The translations under genes were made by a program, and so were the position numbers. Of a stretch of DNA of 64,000 nt, positions 31,913 to 43,190 are shown piece after piece (the stretch's first letter is position 1; the number at the start of each line of letters is the position of its first letter). The notes below the pieces were generated by a model that was not told where the DNA came from, made no database searches, and worked only from the letters and a program-made list of their open reading frames with translations. This stretch comes from Branchiostoma floridae (Eukaryota > Chordata > Leptocardii > Amphioxiformes > Branchiostomatidae). Location of the stretch: the NCBI RefSeq assembly GCF_000003815.2, contig NC_049994.1, positions 16,749,280 to 16,813,279 on the forward strand, given 5' to 3'.

Positions 31913-34070
31913 ATGGCAACCAGCTCTTTCTGACGAGTTTTAACGCCCGTTTGTATCAATGCGTCCACAGAACGGCTTGAACACCACCCGTGTATTACAG
32001 GTCTTCCCCGGTGTGTTCGCTAATGACCTCCGACCTAACTCTGCCCTTTTCTCTTGGCATCTTCTGTAAGCAATTTACAAGACCCAGCATGGGTGCCCTG
32101 CCCTGTCTCCACCGTGCTGATCTGGCAAATTGAATTATCTTATCGCAATCCACGGACTCATTACCTTCCGCTATTCCTCCTCGACTTGTTTATTACACTT
32201 AATGCCCCACTGGGTGCAACATAATAAGGGCAATTATGCCAAGGCCTGCATGATAAATGAGAGAAACTTGCATTCAGCAAGGGCAATCGTTACCAATATC
32301 GACGTCAAGATCCTCGTAATGAGGGATCAATTGGGTGATAAAGAGTTCTGGTGGTCGTTTTTGGGGCGAGGTAGTTCGTCATCCGGTAGTGCCATTATCA
32401 AGTTCAAAGTGCTTCGCATTCCTGGAATGACCATCAATGCAATCGCATTGCGTAAAGCTGCGGCAACAGTCACATTTGGTCCAGTGTCGCATATCATCGA
32501 GAGTACTCAAATTTGACTGCTAGGAGGACGGTGCAAAACTTGAGAACTTGTTGGTTAGAAAAGTTCTTTGAACACCACCAATGTGTATTCACCGTCTGTC
32601 ACCTCCCTGAGGATAATACTCACTGGTTCTACTTTGCACTGTAGCTAGGTGTCGCTATAAGGAAGGAGACGGTCAGGCGAAACGTCGGCAGGTGTTGGTA
32701 CCTTCATGTGTGTTCTATTTGAATTGAAGCAATAAAGTTTCAAGGACATGAACAAAATGTACGGATAACTGCCGGATATCTAGCATTGGCTTCTAAAGTG
32801 ATTGATACCGACGGAAATAGATACATAAACGTTAAGTCATGTAAGTGCATGTGTACTTTTCTTCTCCTTAGTGCCGTTACAATACTTACGTCAGTAAGCT
32901 GTAAAAGCAGACTTTGTGACGCCAGTGCGCGTCCGTGGAGGCAAAGAACGAATTAACATCTTTTATGTACGTCAGAGTAGCTTCTCGTTTCTGGTTAAGA
33001 AGCTCAGAGCTAGTCCTTCGTTTATTTTGTACACTTTGCAAGTTTTTAATCCGTCATGTAATACGTACGCATTTGGGGTAATAGTTAATACTTGTTATTT
33101 AGAGAGTTTGCGATCCAGTTTTACTACAACATAGTATTGTGTTGATGTGGTAGTAACTTTGATATGACTAATATACGTTGGTAAGTGAAGTTGGTAAGTG
33201 AATTGACACGTGGTGGTATTTTCCCAATCACTATACAAGGAGGTAAGAAGGCCAAAAGTATCCTTGTGCATAGACTTGGACCACAGGCATGCATACACAA
33301 TGCAGAGAACAGTCACTGGCAAGTGGTTCTTGTAAGCTACCCTAGTAAGGCAGTGCCTTGCAAAACGTTAGTTAGGCAGAACTGGTCCATTGTAAGCTCG
33401 CTCACCCATACAGGTTGCTCGCAGTGCGATTATACTTGATCATGAGTTAACTTGATTATACCTGGGTTAAAACGTTCATACACATACCATTCCAGTAAAG
33501 CTTGACTCTGGTTGAGTGCACCTCGATTGTGGCGCCCATTACAACACTACGAGGAATACATTTTTAATGAAAAGCGAAGCACAATGGGTTTTTCCATCAT
33601 CAGGGTAATGCTGACTGGTGCCTTATTACTCTCAAGAAGCAAGAGGGCTTTAAGAAGAACATTGCCTACCTTAGAGAAGGCAGATTGACCAGAGAGATCA
33701 AAGGAATGGCTTAAAGCCTTCAAGGCTCGGGTAGTACAGTGGGCAATGGTTAGGGTCATTGCATTGGAGGGTGGATGGGACAATAGAAGAAAATACTAGC
33801 TACTTTAAGACGAGACTCTTATTAGAAAAGCAATCACCCTGCCTTGGAAAATGATAAGTTGCTGAAAGCTTTTAGTGGATGAGTCACGACGTACCCATGA
33901 TGTATGTGAAAAATTGCCAGGGTGTTCCTTTCTCTGTCCCTCCTTATTCAGTGTAGCTCCGTGCTTGATTCTTTGGTGCTGTCACTTTTCAGAAGAGCAC
34001 CAGAAGAGAATAATACGGAGCCCCAAACTACATAGGAAAATACGAAAAACGACTTTGATGAATTAAGAGA
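31913..34070. other. Intergenic; one 128-codon frame without support
   Basis: The open frame at 32130-32516 has no recognisable domain and no splice signals, so I do not call it a gene. 32650-32745 contains GACGGTCAGGCGAAACGTCG and a GCAATAAAG tail, a fragment related to the foldback element at 60440-60690. Confidence 0.4.
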
Positions 34071-34074
34071 GAGA

Positions 34075-34185
34075 CCCTTTTTATACAACCGTTGTTTCAT
34101 TTCCACCGCGGCCGAAGTTTCGGTCCTTCCTCGGGGCAGTTCTGACTGGTTCACATTGCACACTGCAAATACAGGTGTAGTGTCG
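34075..34185 (+). mobile_element. Half copy of the GACTGGTTCACATTG foldback element
   Basis: One arm plus the loop side matches the element at 60440-60690: AAGTTTCGGTCC, CAGTTCTGACTGGTTCACAT and GTGTCGCTG occur in the same order. The second arm is absent. Confidence 0.55.
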
Positions 34186-34189
34186 CTGC

Positions 34190-35085
34190 TTATAGTCGTG
34201 GTCCAAAACGTATTTTTTCACGTTTATACAGTAATTGTCTTATAAATGTGGTGTTTCCCAAACGTGTGTAATATACACATAACAGTTTCCCATTAACAAC
34301 AATGATTGTGCAACAATTTTCATCTACTATTTAATCGCAAACCACTCTGATGTTTGTTGTTCACTGCAATACTTCTGCAATTCCAATTTTCATCCGAATC
34401 AGCTGACTATTGTGCTAGATTGTAACTACAAGTTAGCAGGAAATAATGGATTTCCTCGACAATCCTCAGCAGCAGGTCGAAACTCCCCATGAAGAATGTC
34501 ATCCGATGCGCGGTCATCTATTGCCATACCATTAGAGTATGTGATATCAGATTTCTACAAGTACCCCGCTTTATCAGGAGCTACTTCAACACGGTATGGG
34601 AAGCTGATGTATTGCTTCTACCTCTCCAGTGGACGTCTAACGACAGTTGATCAATATTCAGATATTATCGTTTAGCTCTTCTTCCTTTAAGTGGGAGCAA
34701 AAGTCTCGCGTTAAGAAAATAACTGGGTCAATCTGTCGCATCTGATAGCTTCGTAAATTGCGTTACAGATACTTCAAACTGGTATTTCTGTGGAAATTGG
34801 AACATGTATGTAACGTTAAAACTCTCCAGTGCCACTTACTGGAGTTGTCTTATGGATAAATTCACGGTAAACTCGCGGTGCTCCGAGAAATCCTGAAATT
34901 ACACCTTGGCATTTGTTTGATATTTTGGTTTTGACAACTGAAATATTTCTTGTACAGTCACGCCCCCTTGGGATCCAGTTGTGAGTTGGAGATGAATGGA
35001 GGAAGTCTAAGATTTGATCCAGAACAGCCCGTACCCGGGAACATGTCATTGCAAATCTTTTTATATAGTTGCTATGTGGAGGAAG
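34190..35085. other. No gene seen
   Basis: AT-rich sequence without exon-like frames. Confidence 0.4.
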
Positions 35086-35089
35086 ATTT

Positions 35090-35482
35090 CTACTCTGCTC
35101 TGCTCTGCTCTACTCTACTCTACTCTGTTCTACACTACACTACTCTACGCTACTTTACTTTACTCTACACTACACTACACTACACTACACTTCACTACTC
35201 CAGCCTACGCCGCCCTATTCAACTCTACACTACCCCCACTCTACTCTACGCAACTCTACGCTACCCCGCTCTGCTCTACTCTACTCTACTCTACTCTACT
35301 CTACTCTACTCTACTCTACTCTACTCTACTCTACTTTACCCTACTCTACTCTACTCTATTTTACTATACTTTACGCTATTCTACTTTACTCTACTCTACT
35401 CTACTCTACTCTACTCTACTCTACTCTACTCTACTCTACTCTACTCTACTCTACTCTACGTTATTCTACTTTACCCTACTAG
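35090..35482 (+). repeat. CTACT pentanucleotide array (about 390 bp)
   Basis: Long runs of CTCTA/CTACT with interruptions (TTTAC, ACTAC, a CAGCC patch near 35201). A 5 bp unit gives a 15 bp coding period, and this pentamer makes no stop in any plus-strand frame. That explains the three overlapping open frames of leucine, tyrosine, serine and threonine. They are not genes. The strand is strongly pyrimidine-biased. Confidence 0.95.
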
Positions 35483-35489
35483 GATTTCG

Positions 35490-38400
35490 TATAGCGATCG
35501 TTTTCTTGCAAGTTTCTTCCGTCGGAAAGGTCTCATAAAATCTCTCGTTCTCACGTTTACCTTCACGGTTAATAAATCAAGTAGAGTGCAAAAAATGGAT
35601 CTTCAATATTTGAATGCCCGTCGGGAAAACGTCCCCGCACCGCAGCAACGAAACTACTTAAATCATCGTCAGGTCGTTGCGGGTCACATTTTCCTTACAT
35701 GCCACGATACCACCCGTAAGGCATCAATGAAAAGTTTGATTGATTCAAGTCGAAACTAGAACCGGCATCCTGAATGTCAACGCGTCATGGAGAGGGAAGA
35801 CCATGAGTTATAAGAAATAATACAAGTATCAAGAGTTTAGGAACGACAGGTTCAAGGAGAAGTTTGAATGTCAAAGGTTACTGCCTGGCTTACACCGGTT
35901 CCTGCTCGAACGAAAGTAACGAACAAACGTTAGTCATCGTCAAGCTCGCTTGTCGTCATCCATTAGATTATGCAGGAATCCTGCGGATATAAAGTGGCAC
36001 TGATAGATTTTCATGTCACCTAGCTGTTCCGCTATCGCTGAGAGGGAGTTTACATATATAAAGATAGGTTTAGGTTTGGGAACATGTAAGCCTCTTAAAA
36101 CTGCTCACCATAGGCAAAATGACATTGAATCCCCCGAACGCCTTGCCAGAAGATTAATGATCCTAATAATCACCATGATGAGTCTTTTATCTGACATCCA
36201 CTTTAGAATTTAAGACCCTCTCCCTTCAGGCGATGTATCAAATGTGACAACATGGAAGATAGATATTACTTCATGATTTATGTTCTACGAAGAAGCGTTA
36301 CTTCTGCATCAAAGCGCCCGACTTCGAGCTCGACTAATAAAAGAAGATCACACGTCAATTTTAATATCGGCACTTATGATGAAACTATGGATCAAAGACG
36401 ACAGTTTATATGAATGCCAAATGAGACTAGACGTAACTTTAAGGAGGCTTTAGAGACGTCGTTTGATATTCGTTGTTTCAGAAACTTCAGGAGAAGCACC
36501 ATTCGTGGCATATAAATGTCAGAGAAAATGTCAAATGTGCAGGTATTTCCTGTAATGTAAGCCCGAAGTATTGCAAAATGTTGACGGCTGCTCTCGTACG
36601 CGAGATAACCCGGAGACCCGGCTTAGCGCTGCTCATCCCCCAGACTTATTTCCATCCCGAGCCGGACTTTGGGATGATATAAGATTCCTTCGGAGCTTCC
36701 CGCCATTGTGCAGTCTGCACCGATGCCCGGGGAAAAAATGCAGATCTCGACATCAACGGTGAACTCCATCGCCAAGCTGACATTCTAGAATGTTGGTGTA
36801 GATTGATGTCTGGCCGGGATAGACCTAGCCTACAGTAGTCTGGCGCTTTAGCAATTCCGCATCTGTATCATAGGATCCAGAAATTAACTTAAGTCTCTGC
36901 TTGGACGCTGAAGAAGATTATGCGTGTACAAAATTGTGTAGAAAATACTGTCTGTCTGACTGGCTTCATCGGATCGGTGTGTCATCAGTTGTGCTGCCCC
37001 TACAGCCTACAGATGATTAAAAAGCTATGGGATGATGATGATGATGAGTTGGTCCACGAGACGAGGGGGGGGGGTAGAGACTCAGTCACGTTTGGGGCCT
37101 CATCCTTGCCACAATACCACCATGCGGCGAGTAGTACAATCCATTCAGGCCCCGTGGATGAAGATTGAAGCTGACTTACGGAAACGTTGGCCAGATAAAT
37201 GTCATTTATAATGTGTATCGAGGATCCTCGTTACCTTTGTTCTTGATAAAAGCCGCACATTGAGCAGTCAATCCTATCTTGAGGAGGGCTAGAAGTACCC
37301 CTGCCAAGTTTCACTTCGTATAGTTCCTTAACAACTTATAACTTACTATGGCTACAAAACTTTTTGACTAATCCTAAAATTTAGTTGCCTACAATTTGTA
37401 CCAAAGGCTTAAGTCTATCATCTTTGCTATTCCCATGGCTTTCCAACGGTTTCTTTCATACATGTCTGATCCCAAACCACCAATGTAATTTACATTTTTT
37501 CTTCTTCAGTTCAAGAACCTGCCAAGCTCCTAAGTCGACTTAATACAAAGTGCGCGCCCTAGTCTACGATAGCTCCGACTGATCAGATACTAGTACCTCC
37601 CACGGACATCTCTAAGTACATGATTCATCAGTATTTCTACTCGGTGGCTTAACGCCGTGTCATTTAGATGCATGGTTCAGTCACACACAAAGTTTCGTAA
37701 CATAGATATGACTGTACACCCTGCATTCTAAGTAAACCCTTAGTTGAATCTCTTTCGACATCGATCAGTATCTACTGGCAGACTCCACATCCACAAGAAT
37801 CCGGCGCTGAGCTCCCCTCAGGAGTTAGAACCTCTCGATCATACCAATTTACCGCCACGCTGAACTACAATATTCATCTAGAAACATTTCTCGCTTCCGA
37901 CGACATTACGCGCACAAAGCGAGTTTGGCATTCCCCCTCTAATAATACCACACAGCGAAGCCTTTTGTTTGACGTTTGGAGCAACGTTATATGAATGATC
38001 GTTTCCTGACGTACGTCCAAACTTTTAACGTTTAATATCTTCGCTCAAGGACTGTTCAGCCGGAACGCGGGCACCTTTGGCTTGGTATTTACATTTATAT
38101 TAAGGTATGATATGGAAAGGAACAAGAATTCTGATAAATGTCAAACGTTGGTTAATGTTTGGCAGTCCGTAAAGATCGTGGCTTTTGCGTATCAAGCTGC
38201 GATTCAGTCTGTGGTGTTTAGCAATGAAAACGGGAACAGACGGTGAAGATCAGTCTAAAGTGTTCACTGCTTTGGTGTTTACCGTTATTTTACCGTTACG
38301 TTGAGCGAGTTTATCTTTTGCAGGGTAAGGGAAGTGGGTGTAGGTGGAGGAGGCATGCCAATATATCGAAGCAGTTTAGTATCGTCAGGGAAAATGGTAA

Positions 38401-38570
38401 AAAATACATTTTGGATAAAACTTCCTGTGCCATCCTGTGGTTATGTTGTCGCTTTAACTTGCTATGTTTTGTTTGCTCTGCCGCAGACACCTTTTACTAT
38501 TACGACATAGCTATGTACAAGTTTGTAGAAAAAGCTTGTGACCAGCGACAGTAAAAATTCTATTATGCAA
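35490..38570. other. Intergenic, no gene recognised
   Basis: Short frames only. There is a G-run near 37062. A fragment around 37160-37200 resembles the ...GGAAACGTTGGCCAG...AATAAATG repeat ends seen elsewhere. Confidence 0.4.
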
Positions 38571-38575
38571 GGATC

Positions 38576-38812
38576 AAGGTGGTATCTCACTACACCTGGC
38601 CTGGGGCACCAGTGCGGCAATGCGGGGCTCGTTCACTGCGACACTGTTGCACAATTTTTTTTAGATTTAAATATTACGTATATACGTAAAAGTGTGAAGA
38701 CAACAAAAATACAGTAAGTAAGAAAATTCGTCCTTTATCTCTGAAATTCATTGAGTATCTTTCTAACCCCACAGTGCCACACCGGTGCCCCAAGTGCAAG
38801 GAGATACCACCT
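38576..38812. mobile_element. TTAAGGTG MITE, copy 2, opposite orientation
   Basis: The left AAGGTGGTATCTCACTACAC and right GTGCAAGGAGATACCACCT form the TIRs. The interior segments (ACACTGTTGCACAATTTTTT, GAAATTCATTGAGTATCTTT) match copy 1 in reverse. It has lost the TAA flanks. Confidence 0.8.
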
Positions 38813-39242
38813 CCAGATAACACATCTGGTGAGATGAATGGCATTTTGACCATGGCAGCAGTACCAGACAATGATCATTATTTAAGGGGGGGGGGGGATT
38901 AAGACTTAAAGTATAATTATAGAGTTTGTATTACATGTGCACTTAAGATTTGTGTCAGAGTTATTTCACCCTTCTTATTGTATTTAAGTTTAAACAGCAG
39001 GACATTGGTCCTTTAGTAACAGCAACTCAACAGCTGCATTTAAAACTATACAAAGGAATATTAATTCTTTCCACATGATATAGCGGTTTATATAATTTGT
39101 GGTATATAAGCCTGGACTGTCTGTCAAACAAAATGAGACAGCGAGCTCAAATGTCAATATATATTGTTAAAATGCAAACGGCGACAAGATTTTTTGAAAA
39201 CAAATTACATATTTCAATATCTTACCAGCACCCATCAACCAA

Positions 39243-39462
39243 GGGCGCGGTCACATAGGTCGTGCGATCGTCGCACGATTTTGATGACATAGGATTTTCA
39301 ATTAGACCGTGAGAGAACAATCCATCAACATGGATTCAAAACAGCATTTTGTGTACCAAGGCAGTTGAACTTTGCAGGAGACATATACATGATTGTCCTC
39401 CAAATTGCCCGAAGTTAGTGATCTTAAGATGATCACACTACCTATGTGACCGCGCCCGTATT
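39243..39462. mobile_element. GGGCGCGGTCACA MITE, copy 1 (about 217 bp)
   Basis: The left GGGCGCGGTCACATAGGTCG and right CACTACCTATGTGACCGCGC are inverted repeats. Next to the left end is a palindromic core of TCGTGCGATCGTCGCACGA type. It is the same family as 53904-54113. Confidence 0.75.
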
Positions 39463-41900
39463 ATATTACAAACAGCGAAGCAATAAGGAGGTCCTCGTTA
39501 TTCTTCATGTTTTGGAACAAATTGGACTAAAGAGAAGACACACTATGTCTTCCGTAGCTTTTCAAGTAAGAGCCATATGATGACAATACTGAAGAGACAA
39601 AAGAAAATGACTCTTTGGAATTAGAACAAGTGGCCAGAGAGGAAAACGAGGATTTTGTTAACCCTTTGACTCGAAGCAATAGAGACAATTATTGGGCTCT
39701 TGTATGACTAACTGTGGGATGTAGTGGGTCTAACAATGCCATAAATTATTCATACAAGATCGGGTGAATACCGGTAATGTTAGGTCTGAGGGGAAAGATG
39801 GAAACAAACTGAAGTAGAAGGTGGTGGCATAACTGATAAAAGTGATTCATGTACTTCAAAAATCTAATTTCATCTAATTTTGTCACGTTCAACGAAGTAA
39901 TGGAACGTCCACATGTGTTACCATACGTAAAATATCTGACCATGACCACCTCCCATCAAGAGCCAAATCGCTACTGCAATGGTAGTCTACCTAACCGCTC
40001 TCTGTAGATTTGTTCCACAGAGTGGAAGGAACGTTACTTAGCTAGTACCTACAATGAAGAAACTCACGCCCCCCTCCCAAAAAGAAATAAATCGCTACTG
40101 GAGCTAAAACATTGGAAAGAAAGGTCACTAATGTAACCCTTTGCAATGCTAATCTATCTAATGTCCCTCTGTAGATTTGTAGGTTAGTGGAAGGAATGTT
40201 GCTTAGAGCTACAACAGAGGACACCGTCCTACACTTTGAACATTGTATTGATCGTGAGTAGAGGAGAATCCATTGCCAAATGGTGCAGTGGAATTGGTAC
40301 ACTGACCTCATGAGGCACCATGAACACATCCGCGGAGAGAACGCGATCTATCTTTTCTTCTGATTGGTAATGGGCTTGGGGAGTTCTATTCTGATATTCC
40401 CCGAAGTCCTAATTTACTAGGGAAGATTGTTCCAAGATTGGTTCCTACTCTCACATGCAGACCAATCTTAATTTCCTGGACCAATAGCAACGGTAATACA
40501 ATAGAGTTTCGTAAGGTCGTATATTGGGCATGCATGATGATACTCCCCTTTGACATATTTTGCAAGCTTTGTTGTAAAAAGTCTTTATTTACAATACTTT
40601 TCTTACAGGAGGGCTCAACCTTTTAAAGTCCAAGTCTAACTCGTGTTTGCTTACACCGACATGGCGGAAGGCTACGTCTGATGTTATCATTAAGGTTGCA
40701 AAAATAAGTTCGTTTTACGAAAGTTTTACGAAAGGCCTGGGAAAATTAGACGTAGGCGCTAGAAAGTATTACGTTTGTCAAAAGTTTGGCTTTTTTAAAG
40801 TGCTTATTACTGATTGCGGCGCTGCCAAATACAGCCTGTTGTTGTCATTCGTTGACTATTAAGTATGCAAAGTTTGTTTCAAATCTTTTAAGGGGGCGAG
40901 GTACGTAACCAAAAAAGATCTGTCTGATACAATCAGATATAAAAGCTGTAACAGTATCATCCACTCGCCAAGCTAAAGCTATTGAAACAGCCGCGATTTT
41001 CTTCCACTTAACCTGTCACCGATTGCTCAGCCCCTTAAATATGTCATGACAGGAATGCTGTCAGACGAATCTCCTTTATCCAAGGCATTTCTGCTCCAGG
41101 CAGGTTTGATTGTCTAGACGTTCCGCTCCCAACTTTGGAAGAAAAGACAGTTATTCAGCGCGATGACTTCCTTTAGAAATACCCACTCTGAAGAAGGAAA
41201 GTAGCATGCGAAGATAACTACAGGGTGAAATTGAAGATCTTTTCAGGCTATGGATGCTTTTCAAGTTTATCTTCAAGGCATGTCTATGCCCCATTATAGC
41301 ATAAGGTCCCGGGAGTGATAGTGGTGTATAGAAATGATGCGCTACGACTTTGAGGCAAGGCTTTTAAGGATCAGAAAGCCAACGACCAGTTACACAACAC
41401 ATCAGAACGAACCACAGGGGACCCTCAAACGTCTATCTTTGAACGTATATAGAACAGCAGTCCTGTCATTTTTTTATCCGCCTGCCTGGTAACTAGATTT
41501 GTCAAAAGAGGACAATGCAGTCCATTTCCAAACGCCACGAGCGTGAATTCGTGGAATAATGTTTGAGGTCATGCGGGAATTGTATATTTCACTTCCTTGC
41601 ATAAGAGTAATGGTTTTGCAAAGATGAATCTGGTCCTAAGAGGTGGCAATGTGTCCCATGTCATTGACTACTGTGAAGCACAGCACATAGTAATGGGTTT
41701 TAATTTACTGCCATTGTGCAGGCAAGTCACGATGCAAGAAAACGTCCTTGTCTATAATCATTGTTAGACCTCGTGACACAGACGTATCAGCCTCCGTACT
41801 GGTAACAGCCTATCCCCCGATGTACCATGTACCATATACAAAGTGTAACGATGTTCTTCTACGTTCTCTACTTTTATCACAACCGAGGCGAAGCGTGCCA
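39463..41900. other. Intergenic, no gene recognised
   Basis: There is a diverged repeat: ACCTAACCGCTCTCTGTAGA TTTG...GTGGAAGGAACG near 39990 is echoed near 40152 (ATCTAATGTCCCTCTGTAGA...GTGGAAGGAATG). An open frame at 40647-40862 (plus) is unsupported. Confidence 0.4.
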
Positions 41901-42057
41901 TTTGATACTTGAAGAACTTTATCTGATCTTTTACCTTTTCAGTGATTCCATAGTCACGTAGATATCTTAAATATGGATGCACGGTGGTTATTTTCGGTGT
42001 CTCGTGGGAAGAGAGAAGGAACTTTTCAGGGTTTCCTTGGCCAAGACCCGGAGCCAC
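41764..42057 (-). other. Exon-like open frame, source or sibling of a captured segment
   Basis: A minus-strand frame of 97 codons includes LGQGNPEKFLLSSHETPKIT then TVHPYLRYLRDYGITEK, where a possible donor (AAAAG|GTAAAA) occurs. About 145 bp of it (roughly 41908-42050) is repeated at 42953-43112. I do not recognise a family. It may be a single exon of an unassembled gene, a pseudogene, or a repeat. The plus strand is also open here (41973-42221), so coding strand is uncertain. Confidence 0.35.
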
Positions 42058-42820
42058 ACATGGTCCGAGTCAACTCCCCGCAGAGTTCGCACAGCCCTTA
42101 TGGAATTTTTCTGGATAGAGAAAGATGGCCCCCATGGGAACATGAACATTGGTACTCACTTGACGATGTAAAGGCCACTTCTTACATTGTGAGAAGGAAA
42201 TTTATTGATGGTTTGCAATAGACTTGAATAGCAACATATGAAGATGGAAGTTGAAACAATGGGCGTAAATAGGAATATTGAACGTTACCCTGTTGCCGAA
42301 ATTCGTGTTTTCGTATGATCTATCCCTTTGACATTTTAATGAAAATCAACTTCATTTTTCAGTATATATACTTACTAATTACAAAAGGATATGAATGTTA
42401 GATTTAGCTTTCTTATACGTTGTTCCATAGCCCTAGCTAAATAATGAGATCGTTCAATCGTTGTCAATTAGTAGACAGTCAATTCTTTAATCCTCATTTT
42501 GGTTCCACTACTTTGAAGTTTTGCTGCACCTAGCAATCCGAGCATTTCTATAATATACATTTCCTGACTGACTGTATTCTGCGTATGGAAACTTACTCCG
42601 TCCTATCTGTATGGTAAGTGTCTGCATCTTCTGTAGGGACATAGATCATGTGAGAAGCATAGCGCTTCTTTCATCAGCAGATTCTGAGGCGCATCCATGG
42701 AGGCCTCTCATTGAAATGCTGACCCGGAGATAACACAGTAAGGCCGACCACATGAAAGTTTATGACTCTTGCAATGGCGTGACCTTAAACAACCCTGAGA
42801 CATCTCTTCTATGGTGTGTA

Positions 42821-43190
42821 TGGCCTAAGTCACATTTCCAAACCGGGGCCCGGTCGGGATGTAAAACAAAAACAACGAAAAATCGTATTGTATAACTAAA
42901 AATATACACAAATCATTCCCATGATCTGAATCTTATTCTGACATTTTGTGTATTTTGATGCTTGAAGAAATTTATCTGATCTTTTCCCTTTTCAGTGATT
43001 CCATAGTCACGTAGATATCTTGAATATGGATGCATGGTGGTTATTTTCGGTGTCTCGTGGGAAGAGAGAACAAGTAAAAGGAACTTTTCAGGGTTTCCTT
43101 GGCCAAGACCCCGACGTGACATTGTCATTCTTTTCGCTCCCGAAAGCTGTCCGGCCGGGCCCCGCTTTTTAAACGTGACCTAAGCCTAAT
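42821..43190. mobile_element. TIR element carrying a captured 145 bp segment
   Basis: The ends are imperfect inverted repeats of about 38 bp: left GGCCTAAGTCACATTTCC then CCGGGGCCCGGTCGGG, right CCGGCCGGGCCCCGC then AACGTGACCTAAGCC. Between them, 42953-43112 copies the sequence at 41908-42050 with about 90 percent identity by eye and a 9 bp insertion (CAAGTAAAA). This is the layout of a Pack-type non-autonomous transposon that picked up host sequence. Confidence 0.65.

Noticed and set aside
32130-32516. 128-codon plus-strand frame
   Set aside because: No recognised motif, no splice or promoter support, and flanked by repeat debris.
34950-35759. 269-codon plus-strand open frame
   Set aside because: It is almost wholly made of the CTACT repeat, and two more frames are equally open. 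No domain.
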